A stretch of 64,000 nucleotides of DNA from Planctomycetota bacterium (GTDB taxonomy: Bacteria > Planctomycetota > UBA1135 > GCA-002686595): the NCBI GenBank assembly GCA_020853575.1, contig JADYYP010000045.1, positions 124,001-188,000 of the forward strand. The letters run 5' to 3'. The notes under the pieces are model-generated. The model had not been told where the DNA came from. It saw only the letters and a program-made list of their open reading frames with translations, and made no database searches. The number at the start of each line of letters is the position of its first letter. The stretch's first letter is position 1. The position numbers were made by a program, and so were the translations under genes. Positions 15,925-25,747 of the stretch are shown here, in pieces.

Positions 15925-17082
15925 ATGCAGCGTTCTTCCTCTTGGGTGTTGGTCGCGCTCCTAGCCGTCGCGTCTTGCGGTGATGCGGAGCAGAGTCCGT
16001 CGGGCCCGAACACGCCCAACGCGCAATCGGGCGCCAAGCCCAAGTCAGGGCGACGCCAGAAAACGCGCTACTACGACGAGGCGAAGACCAAGAAGGCCGA
16101 GGCCGGGCTGGAGGTCGACGGTCTGCGCCAAGGCGTCTGGACCGAGTGGTACCAAAGCGGCGAGAAGCAGGCCGAGGGCGAATACAAGGACGGCCAGAAG
16201 CACGGGCTGTGGAAGCTCCTTTGGCCCGACGGCACGACGAAGGCCGAGATCCAATTCAGGCTCGGCGCGCAGCACGGACATTGCGCCCTGTTCCACGAGA
16301 GCGGCCGCTTGTTCACCGAGGGCGAGTACGTGCAGGGCCGCATGGAGGGTGATTGGATCTCGCATTACCCCGGCGGCGCGAAGCTCGATTTCGGTCGCTA
16401 CTCCGCCGGACTGAAGACCGGCAAGTGGACCGAATGGCACGAAAACGGCCAGAAGTTGCGCGAGGGTGAGTTCGTGGACGGGCGCGAGAGCGGTCCCTTC
16501 ACGACCTGGCATGCCAACGCCACGGTGCAGACCGAGGGCGTCTACAAGGCCGGCAAGTTCGAGGGCATCTGGAAGGGCTGGTACGAGAACGGCCTGCCTG
16601 CCGAAGAGGCCGCGTGGCGCGATGGAATGCGCAACGGTCCCGCCAAGGCCTGGCACGACAACGGCCAGCAGAGCGTGGCGGGCGACTACGCCGACGACCT
16701 GCAAACGGGCCCGTGGACGACGTTCTTCCCCAATGGGAACAAGCAGAACGAGGGCGCGTTCGAGGCCGGCAAGCCCGTCGGGCCCTGGAGCTACTACCAC
16801 GAGAACGGCACGCTCATGTCCAGCGGCGTCTTCGAGGACGGCAAGAAGACCGGAGTGTGGAAGAGCTACTTCGACAACGGCAAGTTGCAGAGCGAAGGAA
16901 GCTTCGAGAACGATCTGCAGAACGGTGTCTGGAAACTGTGGACCCGCGAAGGCGTGCTCGAGAGCGAGGCCACGGTGCGCGCGGGCAAGGCCGAGGGCGA
17001 ATGCAAGTTCTATTCAGCCGATGGCTCGCTCGACCCAGTGCGCTCCGGCATGTACGAGAACGGCGCGAAGAAGAAGGAATGA
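15925..17082 (+). CDS. YwqK/MORN-like repeat lipoprotein
   Basis: This 385-residue lipoprotein has a signal ending in LLAVASC. After a basic linker it consists of about a dozen tandem repeats of roughly 23 residues with the pattern G-x-W-x-x-W/Y-x-x-N/S-G-x-x-x-x-E-G-x-y-x-x-G-x-x. Examples are GVWTEWYQSGEKQAEGEYKDG and GKWTEWHENGQKLREGEFVDG. This is the YwqK-type repeat, related to MORN repeats; some family members are labelled antitoxins, but no toxin gene lies beside it. The repeat sheet probably forms an extended beta structure at the cell surface or in the periplasm. Its promoter element sits six bases before the ATG. Its TGA stop lies in the left arm of a hairpin shared with the next, convergent gene. 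Confidence 0.88.
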   Translation: MQRSSSWVLVALLAVASCGDAEQSPSGPNTPNAQSGAKPKSGRRQKTRYYDEAKTKKAEAGLEVDGLRQGVWTEWYQSGEKQAEGEYKDGQKHGLWKLLWPDGTTKAEIQFRLGAQHGHCALFHESGRLFTEGEYVQGRMEGDWISHYPGGAKLDFGRYSAGLKTGKWTEWHENGQKLREGEFVDGRESGPFTTWHANATVQTEGVYKAGKFEGIWKGWYENGLPAEEAAWRDGMRNGPAKAWHDNGQQSVAGDYADDLQTGPWTTFFPNGNKQNEGAFEAGKPVGPWSYYHENGTLMSSGVFEDGKKTGVWKSYFDNGKLQSEGSFENDLQNGVWKLWTREGVLESEATVRAGKAEGECKFYSADGSLDPVRSGMYENGAKKKE

Positions 17083-17100
17083 GCGCGACTCTGGCGCTCA
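17080..17100. terminator. Convergent hairpin holding both stop codons
   Basis: TGAGCGC and GCGCTCA form a perfect seven-base stem with a seven-base loop. The first three bases are the YwqK gene stop (TGA), and the last three read as TGA on the minus strand, the stop of the radical SAM gene. There is no U-tract. Confidence 0.5.
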
Positions 17101-17976
17101 AACGCTGACGCGCACGTCCAGCCCGGTGGCCGCGCGCAAACGCTGGCCGAGCGCTTCGAGCTCGGCCGCAGGCAGGCATTTGAGCCGCGGCGCCTGCGGT
17201 TGGTGCGAGGTGCGCGCCATGCCGTACAGCAGGACGCCGCGCAAGCGCACTCCGCGTTCTCCCAGCGAGCGCAGCGCGTCGACGTAGGCGCGTTCCGCGA
17301 GTGGTGGCATGGTGCTGCCGTCGAAATCGACGACCATGGTCTGCACCCAAGTCGGGCACGTACGCGCGCACAACTCCAAATTGCTCGCGGCTCGCGCCCA
17401 CCCGACCCTGGCCCCGTTGATGCGCTCGCGGTCCTCTTCGCGAACCGCGTCGACCTTGAACCAGACCTCGCCTCCGAGGCGCGCGAGCTGAGTGAGCGCG
17501 CTCCGCACATGAGCTTGGTGCACCAGCGAACCGTTCGTGATCAGCACCACGGGCAGCCGGCCCACGAGCTCGAAGCGGCGCAGCACACGCTCGATGCACT
17601 CCACGACCAAGGGCAATTGGCGCGAGCTGGTCGGCTCGCCGTTTCCCGAGAGCGCCACGTCGTTGAGGCGCCTCGCCCCTTCGGCCACGTGTGTCTCCAT
17701 CCAGCGTGGATCGAGTGCGTGGGCCAGCATGCTCTCGAGCTCGCGCTCGAGGAGCCGCAGGTCGATCTCCGGCGCGCGTCCAAACGTCAGTCCAGGGACC
17801 TGGCAGTACACGCAGCGCCAATTGCAGGCGTTGTTGGGGTTGAGATTGACTCCGATGGACACGCCGCGCGCGCGGCGCGAGACGACGGGATAGACGTAGG
17901 TCAATCCGGCCTTGTCGCGATCGTGGTCGTGGATGTCGAGCTGCACGGTTTGCGTCGGCGCCTCGCGACGTGCCAT
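17098..17976 (-). CDS. Radical SAM enzyme of unknown substrate
   Basis: This 292-residue radical SAM protein has the [4Fe-4S]-binding CNWRCVYCQ motif (CxxxCxxC) near residue 52. It is preceded by GVSIGVNLNPNNA and followed by the SAM-binding LSGNGEPTSS (family GGE-like position). A later LPVVLITNGSLVHQ corresponds to the typical beta-strand/Asn motif. It resembles uncharacterised radical SAM proteins acting alone with no twitch or SPASM domain. The ATG at 17976 overlaps a TAGGAT element, so an internal GTG (17946) is a possible alternative start if that element is the promoter. The gene is divergent from a methyltransferase gene 44 bases away. The substrate is unknown. Confidence 0.85.
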   Translation of the reverse strand: MARREAPTQTVQLDIHDHDRDKAGLTYVYPVVSRRARGVSIGVNLNPNNACNWRCVYCQVPGLTFGRAPEIDLRLLERELESMLAHALDPRWMETHVAEGARRLNDVALSGNGEPTSSRQLPLVVECIERVLRRFELVGRLPVVLITNGSLVHQAHVRSALTQLARLGGEVWFKVDAVREEDRERINGARVGWARAASNLELCARTCPTWVQTMVVDFDGSTMPPLAERAYVDALRSLGERGVRLRGVLLYGMARTSHQPQAPRLKCLPAAELEALGQRLRAATGLDVRVSV

Positions 17977-18020
17977 CCTAGCGCCAGCGAGTGCTCGTGC
18001 GGCGCTCGCGGGTTGCAGCC

Positions 18021-18827
18021 ATGGGCCAGTACATCCTCGGGACCAGCGATCACGAACGAGAGCGGCTAGCGTTCCAGCAGGTGGTGTGGGGCGCCGTGAC
18101 GGAGCGCTTCCTCGATCGCCTGCACGTACCCGAAGGTGGCCGTGTGCTCGACGCCGGATGTGGCAGCGGTGCGATGCTCGAGTCGCTGCGTGCGCGCGTC
18201 GGAACCGCGGGCCGCGTGACCGCGCTCGACGAATCGGCCGAGTATCTGGCGCATGCCGCCAAGCTGTGCGGCGAGCACGGCTGGCGCAACGTGCACATCG
18301 TCCAGTCGAGGTTGGAGACCGCGCACTTGGAGGAGCGCTCCTTCGATTTGGTGTTCGCGCGTTGGGTGCTGTCCTTCGTCGCCGATCCGGCGGCTTTGAT
18401 CGCGCGCTTCGCCGCGGCCTTGCGACCGCGCGGAGTGCTCGCCATCCAGGACTACAACCACGAGGGGATTTCACTGTTCCCCGCGAGCGAGGGCTTTCGT
18501 GCGATCGTACGAGCCACGCGCGATCTCTACGCTCGCAGCGGAGGTGATCCGTGGATCGCGGCGCGCCTGCCGGCCTTGGCGCGACAGGCCGGGCTCGAGC
18601 CCTTCGAGCTCCATCCGACCGTGCTGTGCGGAGGCACGGACAGTCCGGTGTTCCGTTGGGCCGACGCGTTCTTCCCGCATCATTCGGCCTCGATGGTCGA
18701 AGCGGGAGTGCTCAGCGCGGCGGAACGCGCGCTGTTCCTGCGCGAATGGGAGGAGCGCAAACGCGATCCGCAAGCGCTGTTCTTCTCCCCGATCGTGGTC
18801 GACTTCGCCGCGCGCAAGCCGCGCTGA
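18021..18827 (+). CDS. Class I SAM-dependent methyltransferase
   Basis: This 268-residue protein has a Rossmann-type methyltransferase core. Motif I is RVLDAGCGSG, the acidic residue binding SAM ribose follows in VTALDESAEYL, and the post-III region is FDLVFARWVLSFV. The length and the C-terminal ADAFFPHHSASMVEAG region resemble Methyltransf_25/31-type enzymes acting on small molecules. The start MGQYILG places the core normally. It is divergent from the radical SAM gene. The substrate cannot be deduced. Confidence 0.88.
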   Translation: MGQYILGTSDHERERLAFQQVVWGAVTERFLDRLHVPEGGRVLDAGCGSGAMLESLRARVGTAGRVTALDESAEYLAHAAKLCGEHGWRNVHIVQSRLETAHLEERSFDLVFARWVLSFVADPAALIARFAAALRPRGVLAIQDYNHEGISLFPASEGFRAIVRATRDLYARSGGDPWIAARLPALARQAGLEPFELHPTVLCGGTDSPVFRWADAFFPHHSASMVEAGVLSAAERALFLREWEERKRDPQALFFSPIVVDFAARKPR

Positions 18828-18849
18828 TCTGACCCGCGGACGGCTTGCT
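18815..18849. terminator. Hairpin between convergent methyltransferase and HDAC-like genes
   Basis: GCAAGCCG (18815-18822) pairs with CGGCTTGC (18842-18849) across a 19-base loop that contains the methyltransferase stop. It ends four bases from the stop of the opposite gene. No U-tract is present. Confidence 0.45.
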
Positions 18850-18853
18850 CCGC

Positions 18854-19797
<944 letters not shown>

Positions 19798-19801
<4 letters not shown>

Positions 19802-21090
19802 TTGAGTCCGAAGGCGTCCTTGCCGTACTTCGAGTTGCGCAAGGGCGCGTAGCGAGCGTCCTCGCTGAGCTCCTTCAAGCGCGCCGCCGAGATCGGAGCG
19901 CGATTGAGCAGCTCCGCCGCGTCCTTGAACTTGCCCTTGCGCGTGTAGGCCAGGGAGAGTTTCTCGTACAGCTCCGTGGGCAGCGACTCGTCGCGGCCGA
20001 CCGCGAGGGCTTGCTTGTAGTCCTTGATGGCCTCGTCGTCGTCCCCGATCTTCGCGTACATGTCGGCGCGCCGCACGTAGGCATCGAACCAGCGCTCGTT
20101 CTTCTCCACGAGCTCGTCGTATTCCTTGATCAGGTCGCGGCGCGCGTTCTTGTCCCCCAGATTGGCGAGCAGCACCAAACCCGCCTCGCGCAGGCGCCGG
20201 TCGGCGGAGCCGACGATCGGCTCCATGTTCTTGCGCAGCTCGACGTTGAGCGCCGGCTCGAGCGACAGCAGGCTCTCGACGATCCCCACACGGATGTCGA
20301 GCGGGATCGTCGCCGACTGCGCGAGGCGCACGAATTGGGTGATGTCCTGGGCCTGGCGCACTTCCGGCACCGTGCGGAAATAGCGCAGCAACGCCAACGC
20401 GTGGCGCGCGGCGACCTGTGACTGCGCGAGGATGCGGCGCACCTGTTCGACGGCGGACGCGCATTTCTGGTCGGCCAGGCCGTCGATCGCCAGCCCGATC
20501 ATGGTGTCGTCGGTACCGCCCAGGATCTCGGTCAAGATCGCGGTCAAGCCCTCGCCGCCCAGCGCGATCAAGGCGCGCAAGGCGTGCGTCTTGAGTGGTC
20601 CCTCGGAGGTGCGGAAGACGCGCTCGACCTCGGGGCCGACGCGCGCCCGGTCGGTGGTCGTCTGCAGCGCGCGCAGCACGTTGCGCTTGCCCTCGCTGCT
20701 TCCGCTGCGCAGCAGCGCCAACAGCTGGGTCGTCACCGCCGTGGTGTCCATGCGAGCGAGCGCGATCGCGAACTGGCTCGCGCGCAAGCGCTGGGCATCC
20801 GAAGGCGCCTCGCCGGGGTCGATCAGGGCCGCGAGCAACGGCGTGGCCTCCGCTCCCAGCGCCACGGCGCGTTCCACCTTGGCCGGGAGATCGCGCGCAT
20901 CGGGCGCGGACTCGAATTCCTTCTGGAGTGCTTCGACCTCGCTCTTCAGGCGCGCTTGGATGGCGTCTCGCTCACGGCGTGCGCGGGTGAGCAACTCCTC
21001 GAGAGACTGCTCATCGCGGCCGGGCTGGCGAGTTGCGCAGGTGGGGACGGCGAAGTTCGCGCACAGCGACAGACACACTCCGATCAGCAT
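19798..21090 (-). CDS. Exported HEAT/TPR repeat protein
   Basis: This 430-residue protein has an N-terminal signal-like segment (MLIGVCLSLCANFAVPTC). A coiled-coil-prone region follows, containing RARRERDAIQARLKSEVEALQKE (read as two halves). Next come HEAT-like repeats (NVLRALQ, ALRALIALGGEGL, LRYFRTVPEV) and a final tetratricopeptide stretch (RRADMYAKIGDDDEAIKDYKQAL). A TATAGT element lies nine bases before the ATG, so the transcript would have almost no leader. The HDAC-like gene is coupled downstream (GTGA). It is probably a scaffold; the partner is unknown. Confidence 0.82.
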
Positions 21091-21099
21091 GGCCGCTGC

Positions 21100-21105
21100 A
21101 CTATA
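21100..21105 (-). promoter_or_regulatory. -10 element TATAGT of the HEAT/TPR-HDAC operon
   Basis: TATAGT on the minus strand is one mismatch from TATAAT and ends nine bases before the ATG at 21090. The leader would be only about three bases. Confidence 0.55.
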
Positions 21106-21153
21106 TCGCCGGCGCGCGCGCCCCCAGAGCTCGAATCGCTGCCCCGAGTCGCG

Positions 21154-21375
21154 CTAGGGCTGCGCGTCACCGCGCGCGGTGATGCGCGTCGGCATGGGGC
21201 GGACGGTGACGAAGCGCCCCCGGATCGTCGTCTCGCCCGGGCGCGGCGTGGCGCTGGCGGGCAACGCGGCCGGCGCGGAGTCGAGCTCGAAACGGCGCCC
21301 GCAGAGCGGCGTCGGCGAAACGCGCCCGTAGATCACGGACATGCGGCGCCGGCAGCGGTAGATCCAATTGAACAC
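21154..21375 (-). CDS. Small basic protein, hypothetical
   Basis: A possible 73-residue gene starts at GTG 21375 with GGAGGT four bases upstream. It encodes [17 protein letters not shown] at its start and a Pro/Arg-rich remainder. I recognise no family. Support is the strong purine-rich site and its place in an otherwise gene-free stretch of about 480 bases (21091-21568). Against it are the low-complexity composition and the ease with which long frames arise by chance at this GC content. No promoter is evident, and the rest of that stretch holds only the mnmG upstream region. Confidence 0.35.
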   Translation of the reverse strand: MFNWIYRCRRRMSVIYGRVSPTPLCGRRFELDSAPAALPASATPRPGETTIRGRFVTVRPMPTRITARGDAQP

Positions 21376-21568
21376 GGGGACCTCCGTGTCGTCCGCGGCG
21401 CGCGCGCCAATGGAGCGGGGGCGGGATTGCCGCGGGCCCTGTCCTGGGACGCCGAAAGCTCTTCCTAGAGCCTGCGACAAGAGTCGGAGTCGATGCCTCC
21501 CAATGCGCAGTCCGAGCTCGTGCGTGCTGACCTCGAGGGTCCCATGGTGTTCAATGCGGCGGCCACTC

Positions 21569-23476
21569 ATGAGCACCAGCGCCACGCATGCCCATGCCGC
21601 TCCCGACCGCACCCGCGCGAGGCATTGCGACGTCGTCGTCGTCGGAGGCGGGCACGCGGGCATCGAAGCAGCGCTCGCCGCGGCACGCCTGGGCGCGAGC
21701 GTCGCGCTGGTCAGCATGCGCGCCGATCGCATCGGAGAGATGAGCTGCAATCCCGCGATCGGCGGGCTCGGCAAGGGTCAGCTCGTGCGCGAGATCGACG
21801 CGCTCGGTGGGGCCATGGGACGCGCCGCCGATGCCACTGGCATCCAGTTCAAGGTGCTGGGTGCTTCCAAGGGAGTCGCCGCGCAGGGCCCGCGCTGCCA
21901 GTCGGACCGGCACCTCTACCGCGAGGACGTCACGCGCCGTGTGCGCGCTCACGGTGCGGTCGAAATCGTCGAGGGCACGGCGCTGGAGCTGTTGATCGAG
22001 TCTCGAGAGCTGCCCACGGTGCGCGGGGTGCGGCTCGCGGACGGACGCGAGCTCGGGGCGCTGGCGACCGTGATCACGACCGGGACCTTCCTGCGCGCCG
22101 TGATGCACACCGGCGAAGCGCAAGCTCGCGGTGGGCGCGTGGGAGAGGCGAGCGCGGAAGGGCTGTCGGGGGATCTCGCGCGCGTCGGGCTCGAGCTGGG
22201 CCGCCTGAAGACCGGCACGCCGCCACGCCTCGAGCGCGGCAGCATCGCATTCGAGCGCTTGGAGGCACAGTGGGGCGACGCCCAACCGCAACCCTTCTCG
22301 TTCTCCACACAACGAGCGGCGTTTCCCGCGCTCCCTCAGGTCGCCTGCCACCTGACCCACACCACGGCCCAGACGCACGAGCTCATCCGCGCCAACATCC
22401 ACCGCGCCCCGATGTACGCGGGACGCATCAAAGGCGTCGGGCCGCGCTACTGCCCGTCGGTCGAAGACAAGGTGATGCGCTTCGCCGACAAGGAGCGCCA
22501 TCCGATCTTCCTCGAGCCCGAGAGCCTCTCGACCGACGTGATCTACGTCAACGGCGTCTCCACCTCGCTTCCGGACGAGGTGCAGCACGAGTTCGTGCAC
22601 ACCATCCCGGGGTTGGAGCGCGCGCGCTTCCTGCGCGCAGGCTACGCGGTCGAGTACGACTTCGTGTTGCCATCGCAACTCGATCGAACACTGGCGGCGC
22701 GGGCCGTGGTGGGTCTGTTCCTCGCGGGGCAGATCAACGGAACTTCGGGCTACGAGGAGGCCGCGGCGCAAGGGCTGGTGGCGGGCGCCAATGCCGCGCT
22801 GTGGAGCAGCGACCGCGGCGCGCTGGTGTTCGGACGCGACGAGGCCTACATCGGAGTGCTGGTCGACGACTTGGTCGTGGCTCAACCGACCGAGCCGTAC
22901 CGCATGTTCACGAGCCGGGCCGAGTACCGCCTGCTGCTGCGTTCCGACAACGCCGATCGCAGGCTCACGCCGCGGGCGGCGGAACTGGGCCTCGCGGATC
23001 GAGCCGCGCTCGAACGACTCGAGCGGCGCGAGGAGCGCGTGCGTCAGGCGCGCGTGCTGCTCGACACGCTGCGCTCGCGCGAGCACGACAACAAGACCGT
23101 CGCGGAGGTCCTGCGGCGCCCCGAGGTGCGCATCGAAGACGTGCTGGCGGTCCACGCCGAGTTGCGCGATCTGGATCTCGCGCTCGACGAGCGCGCGACG
23201 CTCGAGAGTGACGTCAAGTACTCCGGCTACGTGGCCCGCGAGCGCGAGCAGATCGAGCGCCTGCGCCGTCAGGAAGAGCTGGAGATCCCGCGCGATTTCG
23301 ACTACGCGGCGCCGCGCGGTCTGGCCAACGAAGCCCGCGCGCGTCTCGCGGCTCTACGGCCGCGCACGCTGGGACAGGCGTCGCGCATCGCCGGTGTTCG
23401 GCCGCCGGATGTCGCGCTGCTCGCGATCTACGTCGAGCGGGAACGGCGCGCGCGCGGCGCGGAACGCGGCACGTGA
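21569..23476 (+). CDS. mnmG: tRNA uridine-5-carboxymethylaminomethyl modification enzyme MnmG
   Basis: MnmG (635 residues) works with MnmE to add the carboxymethylaminomethyl group to uridine 34 of certain tRNAs, using FAD, NADH and methylene-tetrahydrofolate. The FAD-binding [14 protein letters not shown] is at residues 20-33. Family signatures follow: [24 protein letters not shown] (in two parts), [24 protein letters not shown], the [11 protein letters not shown] region, and the [16 protein letters not shown] motif. The C-terminal GidA-associated helical domain ends in [10 protein letters not shown]. The ATG giving [10 protein letters not shown] puts the FAD motif at a normal distance; the frame extends 67 codons further upstream without family content. 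Confidence 0.96.
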   Translation: MSTSATHAHAAPDRTRARHCDVVVVGGGHAGIEAALAAARLGASVALVSMRADRIGEMSCNPAIGGLGKGQLVREIDALGGAMGRAADATGIQFKVLGASKGVAAQGPRCQSDRHLYREDVTRRVRAHGAVEIVEGTALELLIESRELPTVRGVRLADGRELGALATVITTGTFLRAVMHTGEAQARGGRVGEASAEGLSGDLARVGLELGRLKTGTPPRLERGSIAFERLEAQWGDAQPQPFSFSTQRAAFPALPQVACHLTHTTAQTHELIRANIHRAPMYAGRIKGVGPRYCPSVEDKVMRFADKERHPIFLEPESLSTDVIYVNGVSTSLPDEVQHEFVHTIPGLERARFLRAGYAVEYDFVLPSQLDRTLAARAVVGLFLAGQINGTSGYEEAAAQGLVAGANAALWSSDRGALVFGRDEAYIGVLVDDLVVAQPTEPYRMFTSRAEYRLLLRSDNADRRLTPRAAELGLADRAALERLERREERVRQARVLLDTLRSREHDNKTVAEVLRRPEVRIEDVLAVHAELRDLDLALDERATLESDVKYSGYVAREREQIERLRRQEELEIPRDFDYAAPRGLANEARARLAALRPRTLGQASRIAGVRPPDVALLAIYVERERRARGAERGT

Positions 23477-23501
23477 GGCGCGCGTTCTCGGCCTAGGTGC
23501 C
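23468..23501. terminator. Interrupted hairpin between mnmG and the glycosyltransferase gene
   Basis: GGCAC (23468-23472) pairs with GTGCC (23497-23501), and inside it GGC pairs with GCC. The unpaired bulges hold the TGA of mnmG on one side and the TAG of the opposite gene on the other. No U-tract follows. Confidence 0.35.
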
Positions 23502-25103
23502 CTTGCGCAGCACGACCGTCTTGATCGTCTGGAACAAGATCGACAGGTCGAACAGCAGCGACTGGTTCTTGATGTAGAACAAGTCGTACTGGAGCTTCTG
23601 GAGCGCGTCGTCGACCGTGTTTCCGTAGGGGTAGTTGATCTGCGCCCAGCCGGTCAACCCGGGCTTCACGATGTGGCGCTGGTGGTAGTAGGGGATCTGG
23701 CGCGCGAGATTGTCGACGAACACTTGGCGCTCGGGGCGCGGGCCAACCAGCGACATGTCGCCGGAGAGCACGTTGAACAGCTGCGGCAGCTCGTCGAGAC
23801 GCGTCTTGCGGATGAAGCGTCCGCTGCGCGTGATGCGCGGGTCGTTCTCGGTCGCCCACACCGGTCCAGTGAGCTTCTCCGCGTCGCTGCGCATGCTGCG
23901 GAACTTGTAGAGCGTGAACAGCTTGCCGTTCAGGCCGACGCGCTCCTGGCTGAACATCGCGAAGCCGGGCGAGTCCAGCTTGACCACGATCGCCGTCGCC
24001 AGCATCAGCGGCCAGGTGAGGAAGATGCCCAGGGCCGAAAGTCCGAGGTCGCAGGCGCGCTTGGCGAGCTCGCCGCGCTCGGAGCGCGCGAAGCCCTCGT
24101 TGAAGATCAGGTAGGACGGGCGCATGGCCTCGACCGCGATCTTCCCGGTGATCTGCTCGTACAGCGCCTCGCGTTCCTTGACCGCGATCCCGGCCAAGCG
24201 ACAACGCAGGAGCTCCTCGGTGGGCAAGTGCCCGCGGCGATCCTCGAGGGCCACCACGACCATGTCGACGCGCAGCCGATCGACCAGATCGAACAGCGGC
24301 TCGAGGGCGTGCGCATGGCCGTTGCCGTTGCTGGAGCTCGCGGGCACCGGGGCCGGGAGAGGTTCCAAGAGCAGCGTCGCCAGCGCACCTTCGGCGAGGA
24401 TCGCAGAATCGCTCTGCGTCGGCGGTGTGGGATCCGCGCGCTGAAAGCGCGGGATTTCGGGCACGGCACGCGCGGCGCCGCGCGGATGCTCCTCGGGGCG
24501 CTCGGGCACCAGGCCCACCACCTCGAAACCGGAATCGACACGCTCCAGCGCCTCGCGCGCCAAGGACTTGGCCTGCGGACCGGCACCCAGGATCAACACG
24601 CGCTCGTTGAAGTTGACACGGCGCAGCGCGACGTGAAACAAGTGGCGCCAGACGTAGAGCAACGAGAAGCCGAAGAGCAGCGTGAAGACCAGCGCCTGCA
24701 CCAGCTGCGAGACCGTCAACCCCGGGAAGTCGAAGACGCGCGACAACTCCCACACGCGCGCCAAGAGCACCGTGACCAGCGCCAGGGCCACCGCGCTTCC
24801 CGTGGAGCCCACGAAGCGCGACGCGCGGTCGTAGCGCGAGCTCGAAATGCGGAAGTCGTAGAGCTCGTTGAAGGCGATCGCGATCTGCGCCAGCACCGCG
24901 ACCAGGAAGGCGGAGATGGTGCAGCGCACTTGGGCGTCACCGACGGTCAGGCTCTCGCTGGTGATCAGCCCGATCACCGTGTAGGTCGGCTCCCACAGGT
25001 GCGCCGTCATGCCTGTCGCCAGAACGGCGAACAGGATGACCGTCTCGCTGAACACGAGCAGCGCGCGGCGCAGCGGCAGGTAGTGACGAAGAACTCGGAG
25101 CAT
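23493..25103 (-). CDS. Polyprenyl-phosphate glycosylphosphotransferase for exopolysaccharide
   Basis: This 536-residue membrane enzyme attaches the first sugar phosphate to undecaprenyl phosphate in exopolysaccharide synthesis. The N-terminal half has about four or five transmembrane segments and a degenerate nucleotide-binding region (RVLILGAGPQAKSL). A C-terminal bacterial sugar transferase domain follows, with AKRACDLGLSALGIF, LYKFRSMRSDAE, RKTRLDELPQLFNVLSGDMS (split), LVGPRPERQ and KPGLTGWAQINYPYG. I chose the ATG at 25103, which has GAGGAA nine bases upstream. A TACACT element at 25224-25229 lies upstream of it but inside the longer alternative frame. No other polysaccharide genes are adjacent, so this is an orphan priming enzyme in this window. 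Confidence 0.9.
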   Translation of the reverse strand: MLRVLRHYLPLRRALLVFSETVILFAVLATGMTAHLWEPTYTVIGLITSESLTVGDAQVRCTISAFLVAVLAQIAIAFNELYDFRISSSRYDRASRFVGSTGSAVALALVTVLLARVWELSRVFDFPGLTVSQLVQALVFTLLFGFSLLYVWRHLFHVALRRVNFNERVLILGAGPQAKSLAREALERVDSGFEVVGLVPERPEEHPRGAARAVPEIPRFQRADPTPPTQSDSAILAEGALATLLLEPLPAPVPASSSNGNGHAHALEPLFDLVDRLRVDMVVVALEDRRGHLPTEELLRCRLAGIAVKEREALYEQITGKIAVEAMRPSYLIFNEGFARSERGELAKRACDLGLSALGIFLTWPLMLATAIVVKLDSPGFAMFSQERVGLNGKLFTLYKFRSMRSDAEKLTGPVWATENDPRITRSGRFIRKTRLDELPQLFNVLSGDMSLVGPRPERQVFVDNLARQIPYYHQRHIVKPGLTGWAQINYPYGNTVDDALQKLQYDLFYIKNQSLLFDLSILFQTIKTVVLRKGT

Positions 25104-25223
25104 GGCGGGCCGTTCCTCGGGCACGCGGGCGTGCGGAGGAGCTTCCTGGCCGGTGGAGTCGTGGGTGAACCGATAGCGGTCGCGGGGCGAAGCGGAGTTC
25201 CCCTCGAACCCACGCGCAGGGCG

Positions 25224-25229
25224 AGTGTA
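25224..25229 (-). promoter_or_regulatory. -10 element TACACT of the glycosyltransferase gene
   Basis: TACACT on the minus strand is identical to the elements before sucC and the bL34-like gene. It would give a leader of about 114 bases. The -35 region is weak. Confidence 0.4.
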
Positions 25230-25274
25230 CGAGGAAAACGGACGGCGAAACATCGTCCGCCGGGCAGGCGCGGG

Positions 25275-25742
25275 TTAAAGGAAGCAGGCCAACTCGACGA
25301 ACTCGCGCCGTCGACCTCCGATCCTGTCTACGCGACGCGGTTTCAGGGACGCGGCGCCTTCAGCACAGCGGGTGCAGCGCCAACGCGTGACACGTCCGCG
25401 GGCATCGACCCAGACTTCGCACACCATCAATCGCACAGCGCCCTGGTGGTGCAGCTCGCGCGCGATGGCACGTGCCGCGATCCACTGTCTGCGCTGGTGC
25501 TCGAAGCGGAAACGATTTCCAGGCTCGAACAGCGCCTGGCCTCCGATGTCTGTCGAGGTCTTCACCTCGACGCACAGCAGCTCGTGGCCGCGCCGCGCGA
25601 CCAGGTCGACTTCGGCGGCTTGGGTGCGCACCCGTCGCCCCAGGATCGAGCAACCCACCGAGCCCAGCATGCGCTCCGCGAAGGCCTCGCCGCGCCGACC
25701 GAGCTCGAGGTGCGTCGATCGGCGACGCGCTCCGGCGCCCAG
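25275..25742 (-). CDS. yraN: YraN/UPF0102 family endonuclease-like protein
   Basis: The protein carries the YraN fold, a restriction-endonuclease-like PD-(D/E)xK domain of uncertain role. Recognisable parts are LELGRRGEAFAERML, the catalytic-like EVDLVARRGHELLCVEVKT, and an R-R-Q-W-I-A-A-R-A segment. The start is a problem: between the end of yajC and the domain there is no in-frame ATG, GTG or TTG. The best-placed codon is CTG at 25742, six bases past the yajC stop, giving 155 residues. Either translation starts at CTG, or it depends on coupling from yajC. The family identity is more certain than the exact 5' end. Confidence 0.75.
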   Translation of the reverse strand: MGAGARRRSTHLELGRRGEAFAERMLGSVGCSILGRRVRTQAAEVDLVARRGHELLCVEVKTSTDIGGQALFEPGNRFRFEHQRRQWIAARAIARELHHQGAVRLMVCEVWVDARGRVTRWRCTRCAEGAASLKPRRVDRIGGRRREFVELACFL

Positions 25743-25747
25743 GCGCG

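Noticed and set aside
17975-17980. TAGGAT on the minus strand at the start of the radical SAM gene
   Set aside because: It overlaps the ATG itself, so it cannot be the promoter for that start. It would matter only if translation begins at the internal GTG 17946.
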